This document shows positions 8,574-17,118 of a stretch of DNA of 41,909 nt, piece by piece. The notes beneath the pieces are model-generated. The model ran no database searches. It worked only from the letters and a program-made list of their open reading frames with translations, and had not been told where the DNA came from. This DNA comes from Lewinellaceae bacterium. GTDB taxonomy: Bacteria > Bacteroidota > Bacteroidia > Chitinophagales > Saprospiraceae. Within the stretch, counting starts at the first letter, position 1; each line of letters opens with the position of its first letter. The stretch lies in NCBI GenBank assembly GCA_024642625.1, contig JAHEAU010000002.1:1-41909 (forward strand), in the 5' to 3' direction. A program made the position numbers and the translations under genes.

Positions 8574-8867
8574 ATGAACTGGCAACAGGACAACGAAGAA
8601 ATTCTCCTCGAAGAGACTATTGATATTGGCACCGGTAAGGCTGCCGAGATTCTTGTGTACAACGACGATGTGAACACCTTTGACTGGGTGATCCAATGTC
8701 TGATGGAAATCCTCGACCACTCGAATGAGCAGGCTGAACAACTTTCACTTCTTGTCCATTTCAAAGGCAAAGCTACTGTAAAAACAGGCCCGATCCGCGA
8801 CCTCAAGCCCAAAAAAGATGCTTTGATCGATCGGGGGCTATCAGCGGTGCTGGAGGAAAAGGCTTAA
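8574..8867 (+). CDS. clpS: ClpS, ATP-dependent Clp protease adaptor
   Basis: A 97-residue adaptor that binds ClpA/ClpC-type unfoldases and delivers N-degron substrates. The core ILVYNDDVNTFDWVIQCLME covers the conserved ligand-pocket strand (the NDD and NTFDWV residues), followed by the helix HSNEQAEQLSLLVHFKGKA and the C-terminal RDLKPKKDALIDRGLSAVLE. Length and sequence are typical of Bacteroidota ClpS. It is followed at once by a strong terminator. A second, 5'-truncated copy of its last 64 codons plus the terminator lies at 11479-11725. Confidence 0.93.
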   Translation: MNWQQDNEEILLEETIDIGTGKAAEILVYNDDVNTFDWVIQCLMEILDHSNEQAEQLSLLVHFKGKATVKTGPIRDLKPKKDALIDRGLSAVLEEKA

Positions 8868-8891
8868 GTATAATTACACACGAAAATATAA

Positions 8892-8928
8892 GCGCCCATG
8901 AGCAGGAGATGTTCATGGGTGCTTTTTT
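8892..8928 (+). terminator. Rho-independent terminator of clpS
   Basis: GCGCCCATGA (8892-8901) pairs with TCATGGGTGC (8913-8922), with one wobble pair and an 11-base loop, followed by six T residues. It is a classical intrinsic terminator 24 bases after the clpS stop codon. Confidence 0.85.
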
Positions 8929-8949
8929 ATTGTTCCACTTGAATGTAAA

Positions 8950-9227
8950 TTATTCACCTATACTTTCCATCATCTGAATCAATTCAGCTTGTTTTCTGAC
9001 GGATAATAACTTAATATCGTCGCGCAGGGGTATTTCGAATTTCAATACTTTGAAGTCATTAAGGAACGCTTCCAGATGGACTGATTCCTTTACTTAATTC
9101 CCCCAACAAATGCTTCTAACCAATCTAACCGTACACTTATGCGGTTCCTTATCTTAGAGCAATGTGATACACGACTCTCCGAGGATGTTCGGTCATCTTT
9201 TGTGAACTCTTTTATATACTCAAACAT
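8950..9227 (-). pseudogene. Possible frameshifted small-gene remnant
   Basis: Leftward, an ATG at 9227 opens a 45-codon frame ending at 9090 (...RLDWLEAFVGGIK). An adjoining frame from 9093 to 8950 then reads LEAFLNDFKVLKFEIPLRDD and ends in QAELIQMMESIGE before TAA. The two frames together look like one amphipathic ~90-residue protein broken by a frameshift, but I recognise no family. Codon use and composition in the second frame look protein-like. It could equally be chance; the stretch from 9228 to 9338 shows nothing further. Confidence 0.25.
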
Positions 9228-9338
9228 TTTTAGTACCAACTTATACACCCCTCTTTAAAAACCAGCACATCAAAATTCAAAGCTATAAAGAGTAAAAATC
9301 GACAACTAGGCGGGACAAATGACTAAGTAGATGAATGG

Positions 9339-10421
9339 TTAAAAAGCCCGAACAGCCCGAACTAGAACGCCCCCCTTGCTGAGGGTGAATTGACTACCAT
9401 CGTAGAAGTTCTGGACCCAAGCATCGGAGACATTGAACTCCGTAGAACTCCAGTAGTAGAAATTAACAAAACCTCCGAGCCCATTCAATTTGAGGTTAAC
9501 ATACATCAGATTCATTTCACTTATAGAGGGTAAAAACCAGTCATTAAAGCCGTTTAATACTAAATTATTACACAGCTTCGCTGCAATGCCGGCAGTCGCG
9601 CAATTAGCAACGATAGCTGCAGTATTCACTGCCCCCCAGCCAACATCTGCTCCTGGACCTGATGGTGGAAATGAATTTACATTCGGTGCTCCAGGTATAT
9701 CTGTACCAATACAGCCCCATTGTGCTCCTCCGCTTTGATCTGAGCCTGCGGCTACTAATCCCACATCAGGCATTCCATCGCCATTTAAGTCTTCATTAGG
9801 TCCCGCCAGATAAAAAATAATGCCCCCGGCATGTATATCTCCAATTTGGAGGGGAGGGTCTGCCCATACAGGTAAACCCCCACTCAGTGTCAGAACTTGA
9901 CCGTCGGCGCCTGGCGTCAGCACCTGCCAAGCGCCTGTATTGTAAAAAGCGATAGTACCATCCGTAGGGTTGGTGGGAAGTTCGATTTCATTTGTAGGAT
10001 CAGCATCCTCATCTCCCTCAATGGACTTTTGAGCAACAAAGGAATAAGGGACAGACAAGAGTGGGCTTTTTCCCAGATTAACGTATGGATCTCCCTTAAT
10101 CGATACTTCCACTTGTAATACATGATTCGCGGCCCCCCAATCTATAGTTGGAAAATCACCAACTTGAACCTCCTGGCCCATACCAACTTTTGCATCCACC
10201 AGTCCAAATGCGTTTGAAACCTTAATATGAATCTCCCGATAGATTGTATTGCCTGATGCTATTATGCTCATTTTCAGTTTCATTGGAGTATTTGGGATCG
10301 GGTTTCCATTGGCATCGCGAATAACGGCCTGGTAACTCATTGCCTGAGGTACGCCTTGCGCATAGAGACTCCCACCAACAAGCATACATGAAAGGAATGC
10401 TGTAATTACATGATTTCTCAT
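9339..10421 (-). CDS. Secreted protein with DUF1566 (Lcl C-terminal) domain
   Basis: A 360-residue exported protein. The ATG at 10421 gives MRNHVITAFLSCMLVGGSLYAQ, a good signal peptide; the frame remains open to 10610 but the extension is not signal-like. The N-terminal half (PQAMSYQAVIRDANGNPIPN) is the common Bacteroidota module found in tail-fibre-like or FISUMP-type secreted proteins. A linker (TDGTIAFYNTGAWQVLTPGADG) and a C-terminal DUF1566/Lcl domain follow, with GGIIFYL, NGFNDWFLPSISEMNLMY, YYWSSTEF and RAVRAF. Such proteins are probably surface adhesins or structural proteins; function is not known. It lies downstream of, and probably in an operon with, the T9SS protein at 10505-11308. 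Confidence 0.8.
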   Translation of the reverse strand: MRNHVITAFLSCMLVGGSLYAQGVPQAMSYQAVIRDANGNPIPNTPMKLKMSIIASGNTIYREIHIKVSNAFGLVDAKVGMGQEVQVGDFPTIDWGAANHVLQVEVSIKGDPYVNLGKSPLLSVPYSFVAQKSIEGDEDADPTNEIELPTNPTDGTIAFYNTGAWQVLTPGADGQVLTLSGGLPVWADPPLQIGDIHAGGIIFYLAGPNEDLNGDGMPDVGLVAAGSDQSGGAQWGCIGTDIPGAPNVNSFPPSGPGADVGWGAVNTAAIVANCATAGIAAKLCNNLVLNGFNDWFLPSISEMNLMYVNLKLNGLGGFVNFYYWSSTEFNVSDAWVQNFYDGSQFTLSKGGVLVRAVRAF

Positions 10422-10504
10422 GCTGATTCGGTTTAAGAATACTTTGCACATGAGTATAGGATTTAGATTAGAATTTGATTTACAAATTTCTCCTTGGGAT
10501 AAGT

Positions 10505-11308
10505 TCAATAACCCTCTATTATGGCCATCTTTTGGGTGGACATGCCTTTGCCGATTCGTGAAACCACATAGTACATTTGCCCCGGTTCCAAGTTTAATTC
10601 CATTTTCCAAACTTCAGGCATTTTCCCTTCTTCGAAATATTGCTCCCATACCAGATTGCCCCTACTGGAAAAAATCTCCAGAGCTGCCCTCTCTCCTGCA
10701 GGGTTATCGATACGCAACGTGAATCGACCACAGTTAGGATTCGGATAGATAGTTGTCTTTGCGGCTGAATCTTTGTCGAAGATCACGTATTGAACCTCCG
10801 ATATTTGGGATCCCTCATCCTGGTCTTCTAATCTGAGCCGATAGTAATTATATCCATTCTTAGGCCTGGAGTCGACGAAAAGGTATTTCAGGTATGCATC
10901 GTCTTGACCTCTGCCTTTGATATAAGAGATTGGCTCCCAATTCAAGCAATCCACTGACCACTCAATGGTAAAACCTGAAATGCGGCTTCCCCAATGGGTC
11001 TGCCAATCCAGTTCAACTGCCATTTCCAGTTTGTTTATCCTAAAATCCAGAATTACTCCTGGCTTAGCCAGGAAGGATGGAAAACTTTGTTGATACCCCG
11101 GAGTGATGATGATCGGGCCACCACTCGCAGTACTGGTACTGATCTGCCCGATCGACCAGGATACACTCATATATGGTGTCACACTAACCCCACCATTAGT
11201 GGCAACAAGCTCTAGTTTTGCTGATTGGGTATAGATCTTCCCATAAAGCATACAGCAGAGAATTAGTAACAGGATACTCTTCTGATGGAGTGTGGTTTTA
11301 TTGAGCAT
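10505..11308 (-). CDS. Secreted protein with T9SS C-terminal sorting domain
   Basis: A 267-residue exported protein with an N-terminal signal segment (KSILLLILCCMLYGKIYTQ). The C-terminal ~80 residues form a type A T9SS sorting domain: TIYPNPNCGRFTLRI, ALEIFSSRGNLVWE, then MYYVVSRIGKGMSTQKMAI. The middle (GFTIEWSVDCLNWEPISYI...YYRLRLEDQDEGSQ) is the fibronectin-like module that commonly precedes that domain. It is probably exported through the type IX system and anchored or released at the cell surface. It is followed by the DUF1566 protein after 83 bases on the same strand. Confidence 0.85.
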   Translation of the reverse strand: MLNKTTLHQKSILLLILCCMLYGKIYTQSAKLELVATNGGVSVTPYMSVSWSIGQISTSTASGGPIIITPGYQQSFPSFLAKPGVILDFRINKLEMAVELDWQTHWGSRISGFTIEWSVDCLNWEPISYIKGRGQDDAYLKYLFVDSRPKNGYNYYRLRLEDQDEGSQISEVQYVIFDKDSAAKTTIYPNPNCGRFTLRIDNPAGERAALEIFSSRGNLVWEQYFEEGKMPEVWKMELNLEPGQMYYVVSRIGKGMSTQKMAIIEGY

Positions 11309-11478
11309 AGCCGCTTATTCGATTATAGTTTGATTACATCAGGATGTTAACTTCCACATTATATTTTACACTTAGGTTATCGAAAAGTAGAATAATTTAA
11401 ATGAACAACATATAACTTTTTGAATATTCGTCACTTTTTATTAATTTCAAGAGGATATTCCAATAGAAAACTACTAAA

Positions 11479-11673
11479 GTAAACACCCTTGACTGGTTGA
11501 TCAAGTGTCTGATGGAGATCCTCAACCATTCGAACGAGCAGGCTGAGCAACTTTCCAAGTTTGTCCATTTCAAAGGCAAAGCCACTGTCAAAAAGGGCCC
11601 TATCCGCGACCTCAAACCCAAAAGAAGCCTTATCGATCAGGGATTATTGTCGGTGCTGGAGGAGAAGGCATAG
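11479..11673 (+). pseudogene. 5'-truncated duplicate of clpS
   Basis: Sixty-four codons and a TAG stop are homologous to the 3' part of clpS at 8670-8867: VNTLDWLIKCLMEILNHSNE, QAEQLSKFVHFKGKATVKKG, then LIDQGLLSVLEEKA. The copy has several substitutions and a one-codon deletion (KPKRSLID against KPKKDALID) but remains in frame. An in-frame TAG lies just upstream and there is no start codon. The ligand-pocket NDD residues are missing, so it cannot make a working adaptor. Its similarity continues through the downstream terminator. Confidence 0.88.
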
Positions 11674-11695
11674 GGAATCGAATACTTTAGATATA

Positions 11696-11730
11696 GCGCC
11701 CATTAGCAGGAGATGTTCATGGGCGTTTTC
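11696..11730 (+). terminator. Duplicated clpS terminator (degenerate)
   Basis: CGCCCAT (11697-11703) pairs with ATGGGCG (11719-11725), followed by a T-rich tract broken by one C. The loop is the same as in the clpS terminator at 8892-8928, which shows that the duplication included the terminator. Confidence 0.6.
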
Positions 11731-11740
11731 TTTTAAGTCT

Positions 11741-12316
11741 CTACTCCAAATCATCCAGCAACTCGTACTTGGCCTTAATGAGCTTTGAACGCTTGGGTCC
11801 TGCAGGCTCGGTCACCAACTGCCTTTCGATCTCGATGTGCTTGCTTGTGTAGCTAATAAACAATTCTGTCTTTATGAACTAGGATAGCCATGCTGCAAAA
11901 TCAACCAGCTCCTCCTGGTCCTTGTTGTAATCAAAGTGCTTCACCAAATATTCGTACCCTTCGCCATAAACACCTGTTTGAGGAGCCAACCTGGGTTCTA
12001 GCTGAAGGAAGTAATCTAACAAGTATGCATTCGAACAAAAGGTCTCGATCGCCTTATGTCCTGCTAGTTTGAGTCGTTTTGTCTTAAAGAGGGTCACCGT
12101 CCACTCAAAAAAGAAACTGCCGAAAGCGATATCGTCCTAAAAGTTTTTGTGAAACCAGTTGAAATAACGCAACGCACCAGTATAATCCTGCAATTTCAAA
12201 TACAGTTCTGGTGGCGCGTACCGCAAGCTACGGTTGTCAAAATAGCCTCCAAACATCCGTCGTTCGGCTGCCAGAGCATCCTTGATCCGTTTGATCTTGG
12301 TTCTGATCCGTTCTTC
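11741..12316 (-). pseudogene. Decayed conserved hypothetical gene (TPR-like), interrupted by stops
   Basis: One leftward frame gives about 190 protein-like codons ending in ...AKYELLDDLE, interrupted by TAG at 12137-12139 and TAG at 11879-11881, with TAA at 12317-12319 just upstream of the readable part. Recognisable segments are RIKDALAAERRMFGGYFDNR, LQDYTGALRYFNWFHKNF, FFFEWTVTLFKTKRLKLAGH and EELVDFAAWLS. This resembles a tetratricopeptide-like hypothetical protein family of Bacteroidota in which a KNFPDD context is usual; here P is replaced by a stop. The frame is otherwise unbroken, so decay is by point nonsense mutations rather than by indels. The 5' end is not identifiable. Confidence 0.7.
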
Positions 12317-12319
12317 TTA

Positions 12320-12851
12320 TTTTGGTGTTATTCTTGTACAATTTATCTGCTCAAAGCACCACTATTGGTTAGGTTATTTGCCAGTAAAATAGCTATCAAT
12401 ATTTGCATCTAGATATAATGATAGATGAACACATGCGGCTATATTCATTTGCATATAATTCAATAGTACAAAGTGCTGTTCGAGTATAAATACAATCGCA
12501 TTGAATAGAAGATATCAAATCGTGACTGATTTGGGACCTAGCGTGAAGGATTGAGAGTATAGAGTGGTGGGTATTGCCTGCAGGAAGGGGTCTTAGGCGT
12601 TGGGTATTGGGCAAATATTCCTTGGGCCGAGGGCATAAAACTGATATTATGTTATTTCAAACGATATCTGGGCATTGCGCTTTGACGATACCCCGAGCAC
12701 TCGGGCGGATGTCTGGGCCCGGACTGTAAACGCTTGGGTCCTTTTCAAGAAATAATAAAGGAGATTCAGATCGGCCGGCGGAAAGTATGGAATATGCAAA
12801 GAAAATACTCTGTGAAACTCTGTGTCCACTGTGGTTAATCCTACACCTCCC
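12320..12851. other. Non-coding decay region
   Basis: No convincing gene was found. It contains AT-rich sequence, GGGTATTG/GGCGTTGGGTATTGGGC-like short repeats around 12570-12610, a leftward open frame (12647-12829) without family resemblance, and an ACAGAG-type repeat at 12808-12837. Confidence 0.4.
12808..12837 (-). repeat. ACAGAG-type dispersed repeat
   Basis: On the minus strand the sequence reads AACCACAG-TGGACACAGAG-TTTCACAGAG: three spaced CACAG(AG) units. I recall similar CACAGAG-containing intergenic repeats in many environmental bacterial genomes; that memory is not checked. A single copy is seen in this window. Confidence 0.35.
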
Positions 12852-13040
12852 TCACGGAATCAACACATACTCAATATGAAACCCTACTCTTGGGTGGAAA
12901 ACAGAAGATTGGTCAATCCGGGACTAAAAATCAATGAAGAAAAAGGAGGTTGGAAAGCAGACTGCTTCATCCATATCCTGAATAGGAACACTTTGTTGAT
13001 CCATCCCAAACCGTATCTCCGATTCTTACAGTAAATTACC
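12852..13040 (-). pseudogene. 3' remnant of a paralogue of the barrel gene at 25698-26363
   Basis: The leftward frame reads ESEIRFGMDQQSVPIQD, then FFFID, a TAG at 12924-12926, and FHPRVGFHIEYVLIP before TGA. It aligns codon by codon with EPEIKLGVAQHNVTYRN...FFNFQ...LPSVGFHIGYVLIP at the end of the outer-membrane protein encoded at 25698-26363. Bases 12852-12941 match 25698-25787 closely, and similarity continues to about 13040. The CAA codon of the intact gene is TAG here. Only about 60 codons remain, so this is a dead gene end. Confidence 0.75.
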
Positions 13041-13259
13041 CGTCCAACTATTTACATTCGCTTGCAGACTTTAAGGAGTAATCTCACTAGAAGTGCCAAA
13101 CCATTACCGTATGAATGCAAACCAGCGCATCATCAATCACCTCCCTGCTGATAAATCCATAGTTTGGCCAGACATGAAAAGGAGGAACTATTGGTAGGTC
13201 AACATGTGAAACTTTTTGACCCAATTAACATCACTATTGGATTGGCAAATTGAATAACC
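13041..13259. other. Upstream region of the sensor kinase gene
   Basis: About 220 bases without a gene. The only motif noticed is ATTACCC at 13035-13041, the complement of the GGGTAAT half of the motif seen before the regulator and exoprotein genes. No clear promoter was recognised. Confidence 0.3.
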
Positions 13260-16200
13260 ATGAAGTTGCTTTCCATATTTAACAGAAATAACTACAGCAC
13301 AAATACGGCGTCTGAAGTTTTACCAACTAAGGGAACTTGTCGGCTTTCGATGTTTTTTTTATTCCCTGTAGCAGCTTTTATCCTTCTTCCATTTTCATCA
13401 ATAACTGCCCAGGAACGTATTGGTCCATACATGGCCTACTCTTGGCAGATGGGCCTTTCAGGAGGGTTAAACTCGTCCGTCTGCGACTCCCCGGACGGTT
13501 TTCTTTGGATAGCTACCGGCAATGGGTTGATAAAATTTGACGGGCGGCACTACCAACGAATACTGGCTGGTCCCGCCAGTATACCCGATAATGTTTTGAT
13601 GGATGTAGCCACTTCAGCAGATGGCCGAAGCATTTGGATTGGTTCCTTGCGCAGGGGCGTTGCCCGTTTTGATTTGCAGACACAAAAAATCAGATCCTGG
13701 CCAAAACTCTGGAACCACAACAGCCATGTACAAAGCGTACCCAAAATTCTATGCCTCAATAATGGCCAGGTTTGGCTGGCTACTAAAGGCATGGGACTGG
13801 CTTTGTTCTCTCCACAACTTGACAGCTTCCTGTTTTACACACCGGAGCCACAGTCTTTTTACAACGGCGAACCAGATTTGAGTTACAACGTCAAGGATAT
13901 GACTTCCGACCCATCAGACTCAACCAAAATATGGCTGATTTGCAACAACAAAATTTATCAATTCGACACCCGTTTTCGTGAATTCACGCCCTTCCCTTTG
14001 CCGTCAAAAACCAACATCGCCTTGACAAGTATCGCCCACGATGACAAAGACGGCTTGTGGCTTGGTACCTGGGGCGCCAGCATGTTTCACTACAACATCC
14101 GCAACAAGCGGCTCAATGCATTGCCTTATGTTAATGAAAAAGGAGTTTTGGAAAATGGCATGTTGGCCTTAGATGTAGAACAGCTCAATGACACCACCGT
14201 ACTGTGGGCTTGTGCGCTCAGTGGCTTATTGGAATACAACCCGAAGAGCCGCGTTTTTAAACAGGCGATTCCTTCCTTCAAAATAGACCAATCCTCCGAC
14301 AACAGGGTGGAGTTTGTCTCCATTTCAAAGACAAAAAATGCTGGTGTTTTCATCGGGGCAAAGGGAAATCTTTTTCAGCTTCACCCCTATTATTCCCGGC
14401 TGGGTAGAAGCATCTACCCAGCTCCGTGGGCGCCCCAAAATGAAATTTATACTAACAATGGCGTATTCGATAAAGAATCCAAACAATATATTATTCCAAC
14501 AGCTGGCCCACTCAGTTTATTGGCAGTGGAGCAAAGCAGTTTTTCATCGAAAGCTATACCCGTAAAACAACAGGGACCTGGAAAAGGACTTAAAGATCTG
14601 ACCATGCTGGCCTCCGGAAAAATAATCGCACTTGGCTTTGATGGGAAATTGTTGGAATTAAACGCTGTAAAAAATCTAGTTACACCATTAACTTTAAACC
14701 AAACATTAAACACAGCCATTATTGAAATGAAGGTGGATAAAAAAGGGTATCTCTGGCTCCTCACCAAACAAAATCTATTCAGATATGACCCTGCGACATT
14801 AGCTCCAGTTGACAGTTTTTCGTTCCCCAATTTCGAAAACCCACTCGACAAGCCGTTCAACCTTTTAAATCTCTACCAACTTGAAACAACATCCAAAGGC
14901 CATGCCTGGGTGGGCTCCAACCAGGGTCTTTGGTACGCAGAGCCAGACAAACAAAAATTGGTGCTTTTTCACCCCGAAAACAAAAAAGGAAAATGGCTAA
15001 AAGACAAACTCATCAAATCATTGGCAATAGATGAAGAAGACCGTCTATGGGTAGGTTACAACGGCGATGGCCTGGATATTTTTGACACTAAAAAATTTGA
15101 GCCGGTAAACTGGCCCCAGGGCTCTTCCCTGAACGCACAACAAATGAACGATTTGGCGTGTACGCCCGGTGGTTACGTGCTTGCCCCTACCACCGAAGGA
15201 TTGCTCGCAGTAGACCGGAAAACCCTCGACTGGCAGTTGTTTGGCACCGAAGACGGTCTTTTCAGCCAGTTTATGGATAAAGACGTATGGGCCGCACCAG
15301 ACGGAATGGTATTCATCAATCATGGTACGAGGCTGAATATATTCCATGAGTCAGTTCTCGCAATGAAGCATGAACCGATGAAAGTGAACATCCTGCGCTT
15401 TACCGTCAACAATGTAGCGCAAGATTTATCTCATTTTTCGGATAGTGCCAGTTATCTTTCTCTACCCTTTTCCTCTAATAATATTGCCGTTTCTTACTCG
15501 GCCATGCACTGGTTGTATCCATTTAAAACACAGTACATCTACAGGTTTCGCACCGTAAGTGGACATGGGGAATGGGTCTCCATCGAGGAGCCATTTATTC
15601 AGTTAAATGCGCTCCGGCCCGGTCAATATATAATCGATTTGGCAGCAAAAGGTGCTGGTGGAATCCCAAGCCTACCCAAAGTATTGTACCTTGAAATTCG
15701 CTCACCGTTTTGGGTGAAACCTTGGTTTATTCTGCTTTTTTCGGCCTTATTTGGAGGCCTATTTTATACTCTCTACAGATTTAGATTAAACCAATTACGG
15801 AAACAATTAAAAGTCAGGGACATCATTTCCAAGAACCTGCATGACGACATTGGCTCTTCGTTGAGCAATATCCAAATCCTGACAGAATTGGCAAACCGAA
15901 ACCTCGACAACAGAGAAAAAGCGGACAGCTTTCTTAAACGCTCAGGTGAAGACATTCGACGTATCAGTGAGGCCCTGAGTGAAATCGTTTGGAATGTGAA
16001 CCCAAAATATGATGACTTGCAACATCTTTTTGCAAGAATGAGACGCTATGCCGCAGAATCATTCGAAGGTATGGACATCCAGTACAAACTGGATTTTCCT
16101 GAAGAATCAATCAAACTCAAAATGGGTATGGAGCAACGTCGCGATTTTTATTTAATTTTCAAGGAGAGTATCCATAATTTAGTTAAATATTCTGCTGCCA

Positions 16201-16409
16201 GTCTAGCACAAGTCAACGTAGAAATCCACCAGTATTACATTTTACTGGAAGTGAAAGATAACGGGGTTGGATTTTTGAAAAATAACATAAACAATGGTAA
16301 TGGGCTTATTTCCATGCAACAGCGAGCGGAAAAATGGAAGGGGAAATTTATAATAAATAGTGCTCCTGGCCTTGGAACTTCAGTGCAGCTTTCGATGCCG
16401 TTGAAATAG
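13260..16409 (+). CDS. Hybrid-type sensor histidine kinase with periplasmic Reg_prop propeller and Y_Y_Y domain
   Basis: A 1049-residue membrane sensor. After an N-terminal hydrophobic segment (~31-51, ending in ITAQ) comes a large periplasmic propeller with Reg_prop repeats (DGFLWIATGNGLIKFDG, DGLWLGTWG, EDRLWVGYNGDGLDIFD). A Y_Y_Y domain follows at about 750-815, one membrane helix at about 820-840 (PWFILLFSALFGGLFYTLY), and a HisKA_3-type dimerisation region with LHDDIGSSLSNIQIL, phospho-acceptor His861. The HATPase has its N-box near 967-977 (KESIHNLVKYS) and DNGVGF near 999. There is no fused receiver or AraC domain, so it needs the response regulator encoded 57 bases downstream. An alternative start is Met31 at 13350. 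The ligand is probably a polymer or its breakdown product, by family analogy only. Confidence 0.92.
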   Translation: MKLLSIFNRNNYSTNTASEVLPTKGTCRLSMFFLFPVAAFILLPFSSITAQERIGPYMAYSWQMGLSGGLNSSVCDSPDGFLWIATGNGLIKFDGRHYQRILAGPASIPDNVLMDVATSADGRSIWIGSLRRGVARFDLQTQKIRSWPKLWNHNSHVQSVPKILCLNNGQVWLATKGMGLALFSPQLDSFLFYTPEPQSFYNGEPDLSYNVKDMTSDPSDSTKIWLICNNKIYQFDTRFREFTPFPLPSKTNIALTSIAHDDKDGLWLGTWGASMFHYNIRNKRLNALPYVNEKGVLENGMLALDVEQLNDTTVLWACALSGLLEYNPKSRVFKQAIPSFKIDQSSDNRVEFVSISKTKNAGVFIGAKGNLFQLHPYYSRLGRSIYPAPWAPQNEIYTNNGVFDKESKQYIIPTAGPLSLLAVEQSSFSSKAIPVKQQGPGKGLKDLTMLASGKIIALGFDGKLLELNAVKNLVTPLTLNQTLNTAIIEMKVDKKGYLWLLTKQNLFRYDPATLAPVDSFSFPNFENPLDKPFNLLNLYQLETTSKGHAWVGSNQGLWYAEPDKQKLVLFHPENKKGKWLKDKLIKSLAIDEEDRLWVGYNGDGLDIFDTKKFEPVNWPQGSSLNAQQMNDLACTPGGYVLAPTTEGLLAVDRKTLDWQLFGTEDGLFSQFMDKDVWAAPDGMVFINHGTRLNIFHESVLAMKHEPMKVNILRFTVNNVAQDLSHFSDSASYLSLPFSSNNIAVSYSAMHWLYPFKTQYIYRFRTVSGHGEWVSIEEPFIQLNALRPGQYIIDLAAKGAGGIPSLPKVLYLEIRSPFWVKPWFILLFSALFGGLFYTLYRFRLNQLRKQLKVRDIISKNLHDDIGSSLSNIQILTELANRNLDNREKADSFLKRSGEDIRRISEALSEIVWNVNPKYDDLQHLFARMRRYAAESFEGMDIQYKLDFPEESIKLKMGMEQRRDFYLIFKESIHNLVKYSAASLAQVNVEIHQYYILLEVKDNGVGFLKNNINNGNGLISMQQRAEKWKGKFIINSAPGLGTSVQLSMPLK

Positions 16410-16412
16410 GCA

Positions 16413-16431
16413 GTACCCGAATGGGTAATAG
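16413..16431. promoter_or_regulatory. Repeated GTACCCGAA..GGTAAT motif, copy 1
   Basis: GTACCCGAATGGGTAATAG lies between the kinase stop codon and the regulator start. It contains the inverted arms TACCC/GGGTA around GAAT. A close copy is found at 17119-17136, before the exported-protein genes. It may be a binding site for the response regulator or a small RNA hairpin. Confidence 0.4.
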
Positions 16432-16466
16432 AATATCGTTAACCGATGGCGTAGTTTTACGACCTT

Positions 16467-17105
16467 ATGAGCAAACCAAATTTAGTCCTGTTTGAAGATA
16501 ATGAGCGACTCCGGCAGTCGCTGGAATTATTGCTGACCGACATGAGTGGTTTCGAACTAGTAGGAAGCTATGGTGACTTCACTCTGCTGGACGAGGTATT
16601 CGGCAAAACCAGTCCCAACTTGGCCATGCTGGACATTGATATGCCAGGCATGACAGGTATCGCAGCTGTAAAGATTATCAAAGAGCGCTGCCCTCTTTGC
16701 CGGGTCATGATGTTCACAGTATTCGACGACGACGAACGAATTTTTCAGAGCATCTGCAATGGTGCTGACGGTTATATTTTAAAAAATACCTCTCCCCTGA
16801 AAATCATCAAGGCCCTGCAAGAACTTTCAGAAGGTGGAACGCCAATGAGTCCCTTCATTGCCCAAAAAATATTTCAACATTTCAGACAATCCAGTAAAGC
16901 GTCTGACCATAATTTGACCTTACGAGAACAAGATATTCTGAAACTGCTGGTAAATGGCCACAGCTATAAAATGATAGCCGCTGACTGTCATATCACACTT
17001 GATACCGTCAAAAAGCACCTCAAGAATATTTATACCAAACTGCATGTCAACTGCGGCACTGAGGCAGTGGCAAAAGCGCTCAGGGACAGGATTGTCCCAA
17101 TTTAA
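16467..17105 (+). CDS. NarL/FixJ-type response regulator
   Basis: A 212-residue cytoplasmic regulator. The receiver domain (1-~120) has the acidic pair Glu10/Asp11, phospho-acceptor Asp56 in LDIDMPG, Thr84 and Lys106 in YILKNTS. The C-terminal LuxR-type helix-turn-helix (about 148-207) reads LTLREQDILKLLVNGHSYKM then TLDTVKKHLKNIYTKLHV. It follows the sensor kinase by 57 bases on the same strand and is its obvious partner. The kinase is of the HisKA_3 class that normally pairs with NarL-type regulators. Likely targets are the five exported-protein genes directly downstream; this is inference. Confidence 0.93.
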   Translation: MSKPNLVLFEDNERLRQSLELLLTDMSGFELVGSYGDFTLLDEVFGKTSPNLAMLDIDMPGMTGIAAVKIIKERCPLCRVMMFTVFDDDERIFQSICNGADGYILKNTSPLKIIKALQELSEGGTPMSPFIAQKIFQHFRQSSKASDHNLTLREQDILKLLVNGHSYKMIAADCHITLDTVKKHLKNIYTKLHVNCGTEAVAKALRDRIVPI

Positions 17106-17118
17106 TCTGCTGTGACTG

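Noticed and set aside
8561-8812. Leftward open frame inside clpS, with a similar one at 11397-11621
   Set aside because: Both are antisense shadows of clpS and its duplicate; their similarity is explained by the duplication.
9121-9165. Inverted repeat AACCG...CGGTT resembling part of a group II intron end
   Set aside because: Only five-base arms and no reverse transcriptase or domain V structure nearby; likely chance.
12647-12829. Leftward 60-codon open frame in the decay region
   Set aside because: No recognisable domain, overlaps the ACAGAG-type repeat, and sits among pseudogenes; too weak to call a gene.
13110-13196. A 28-codon rightward frame upstream of the sensor kinase
   Set aside because: Very short, no supporting promoter or conserved features.
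12400-13259. Search for a CRISPR array or insertion sequence in the non-coding stretch
   Set aside because: No regularly spaced repeats, no terminal inverted repeats and no transposase were seen.
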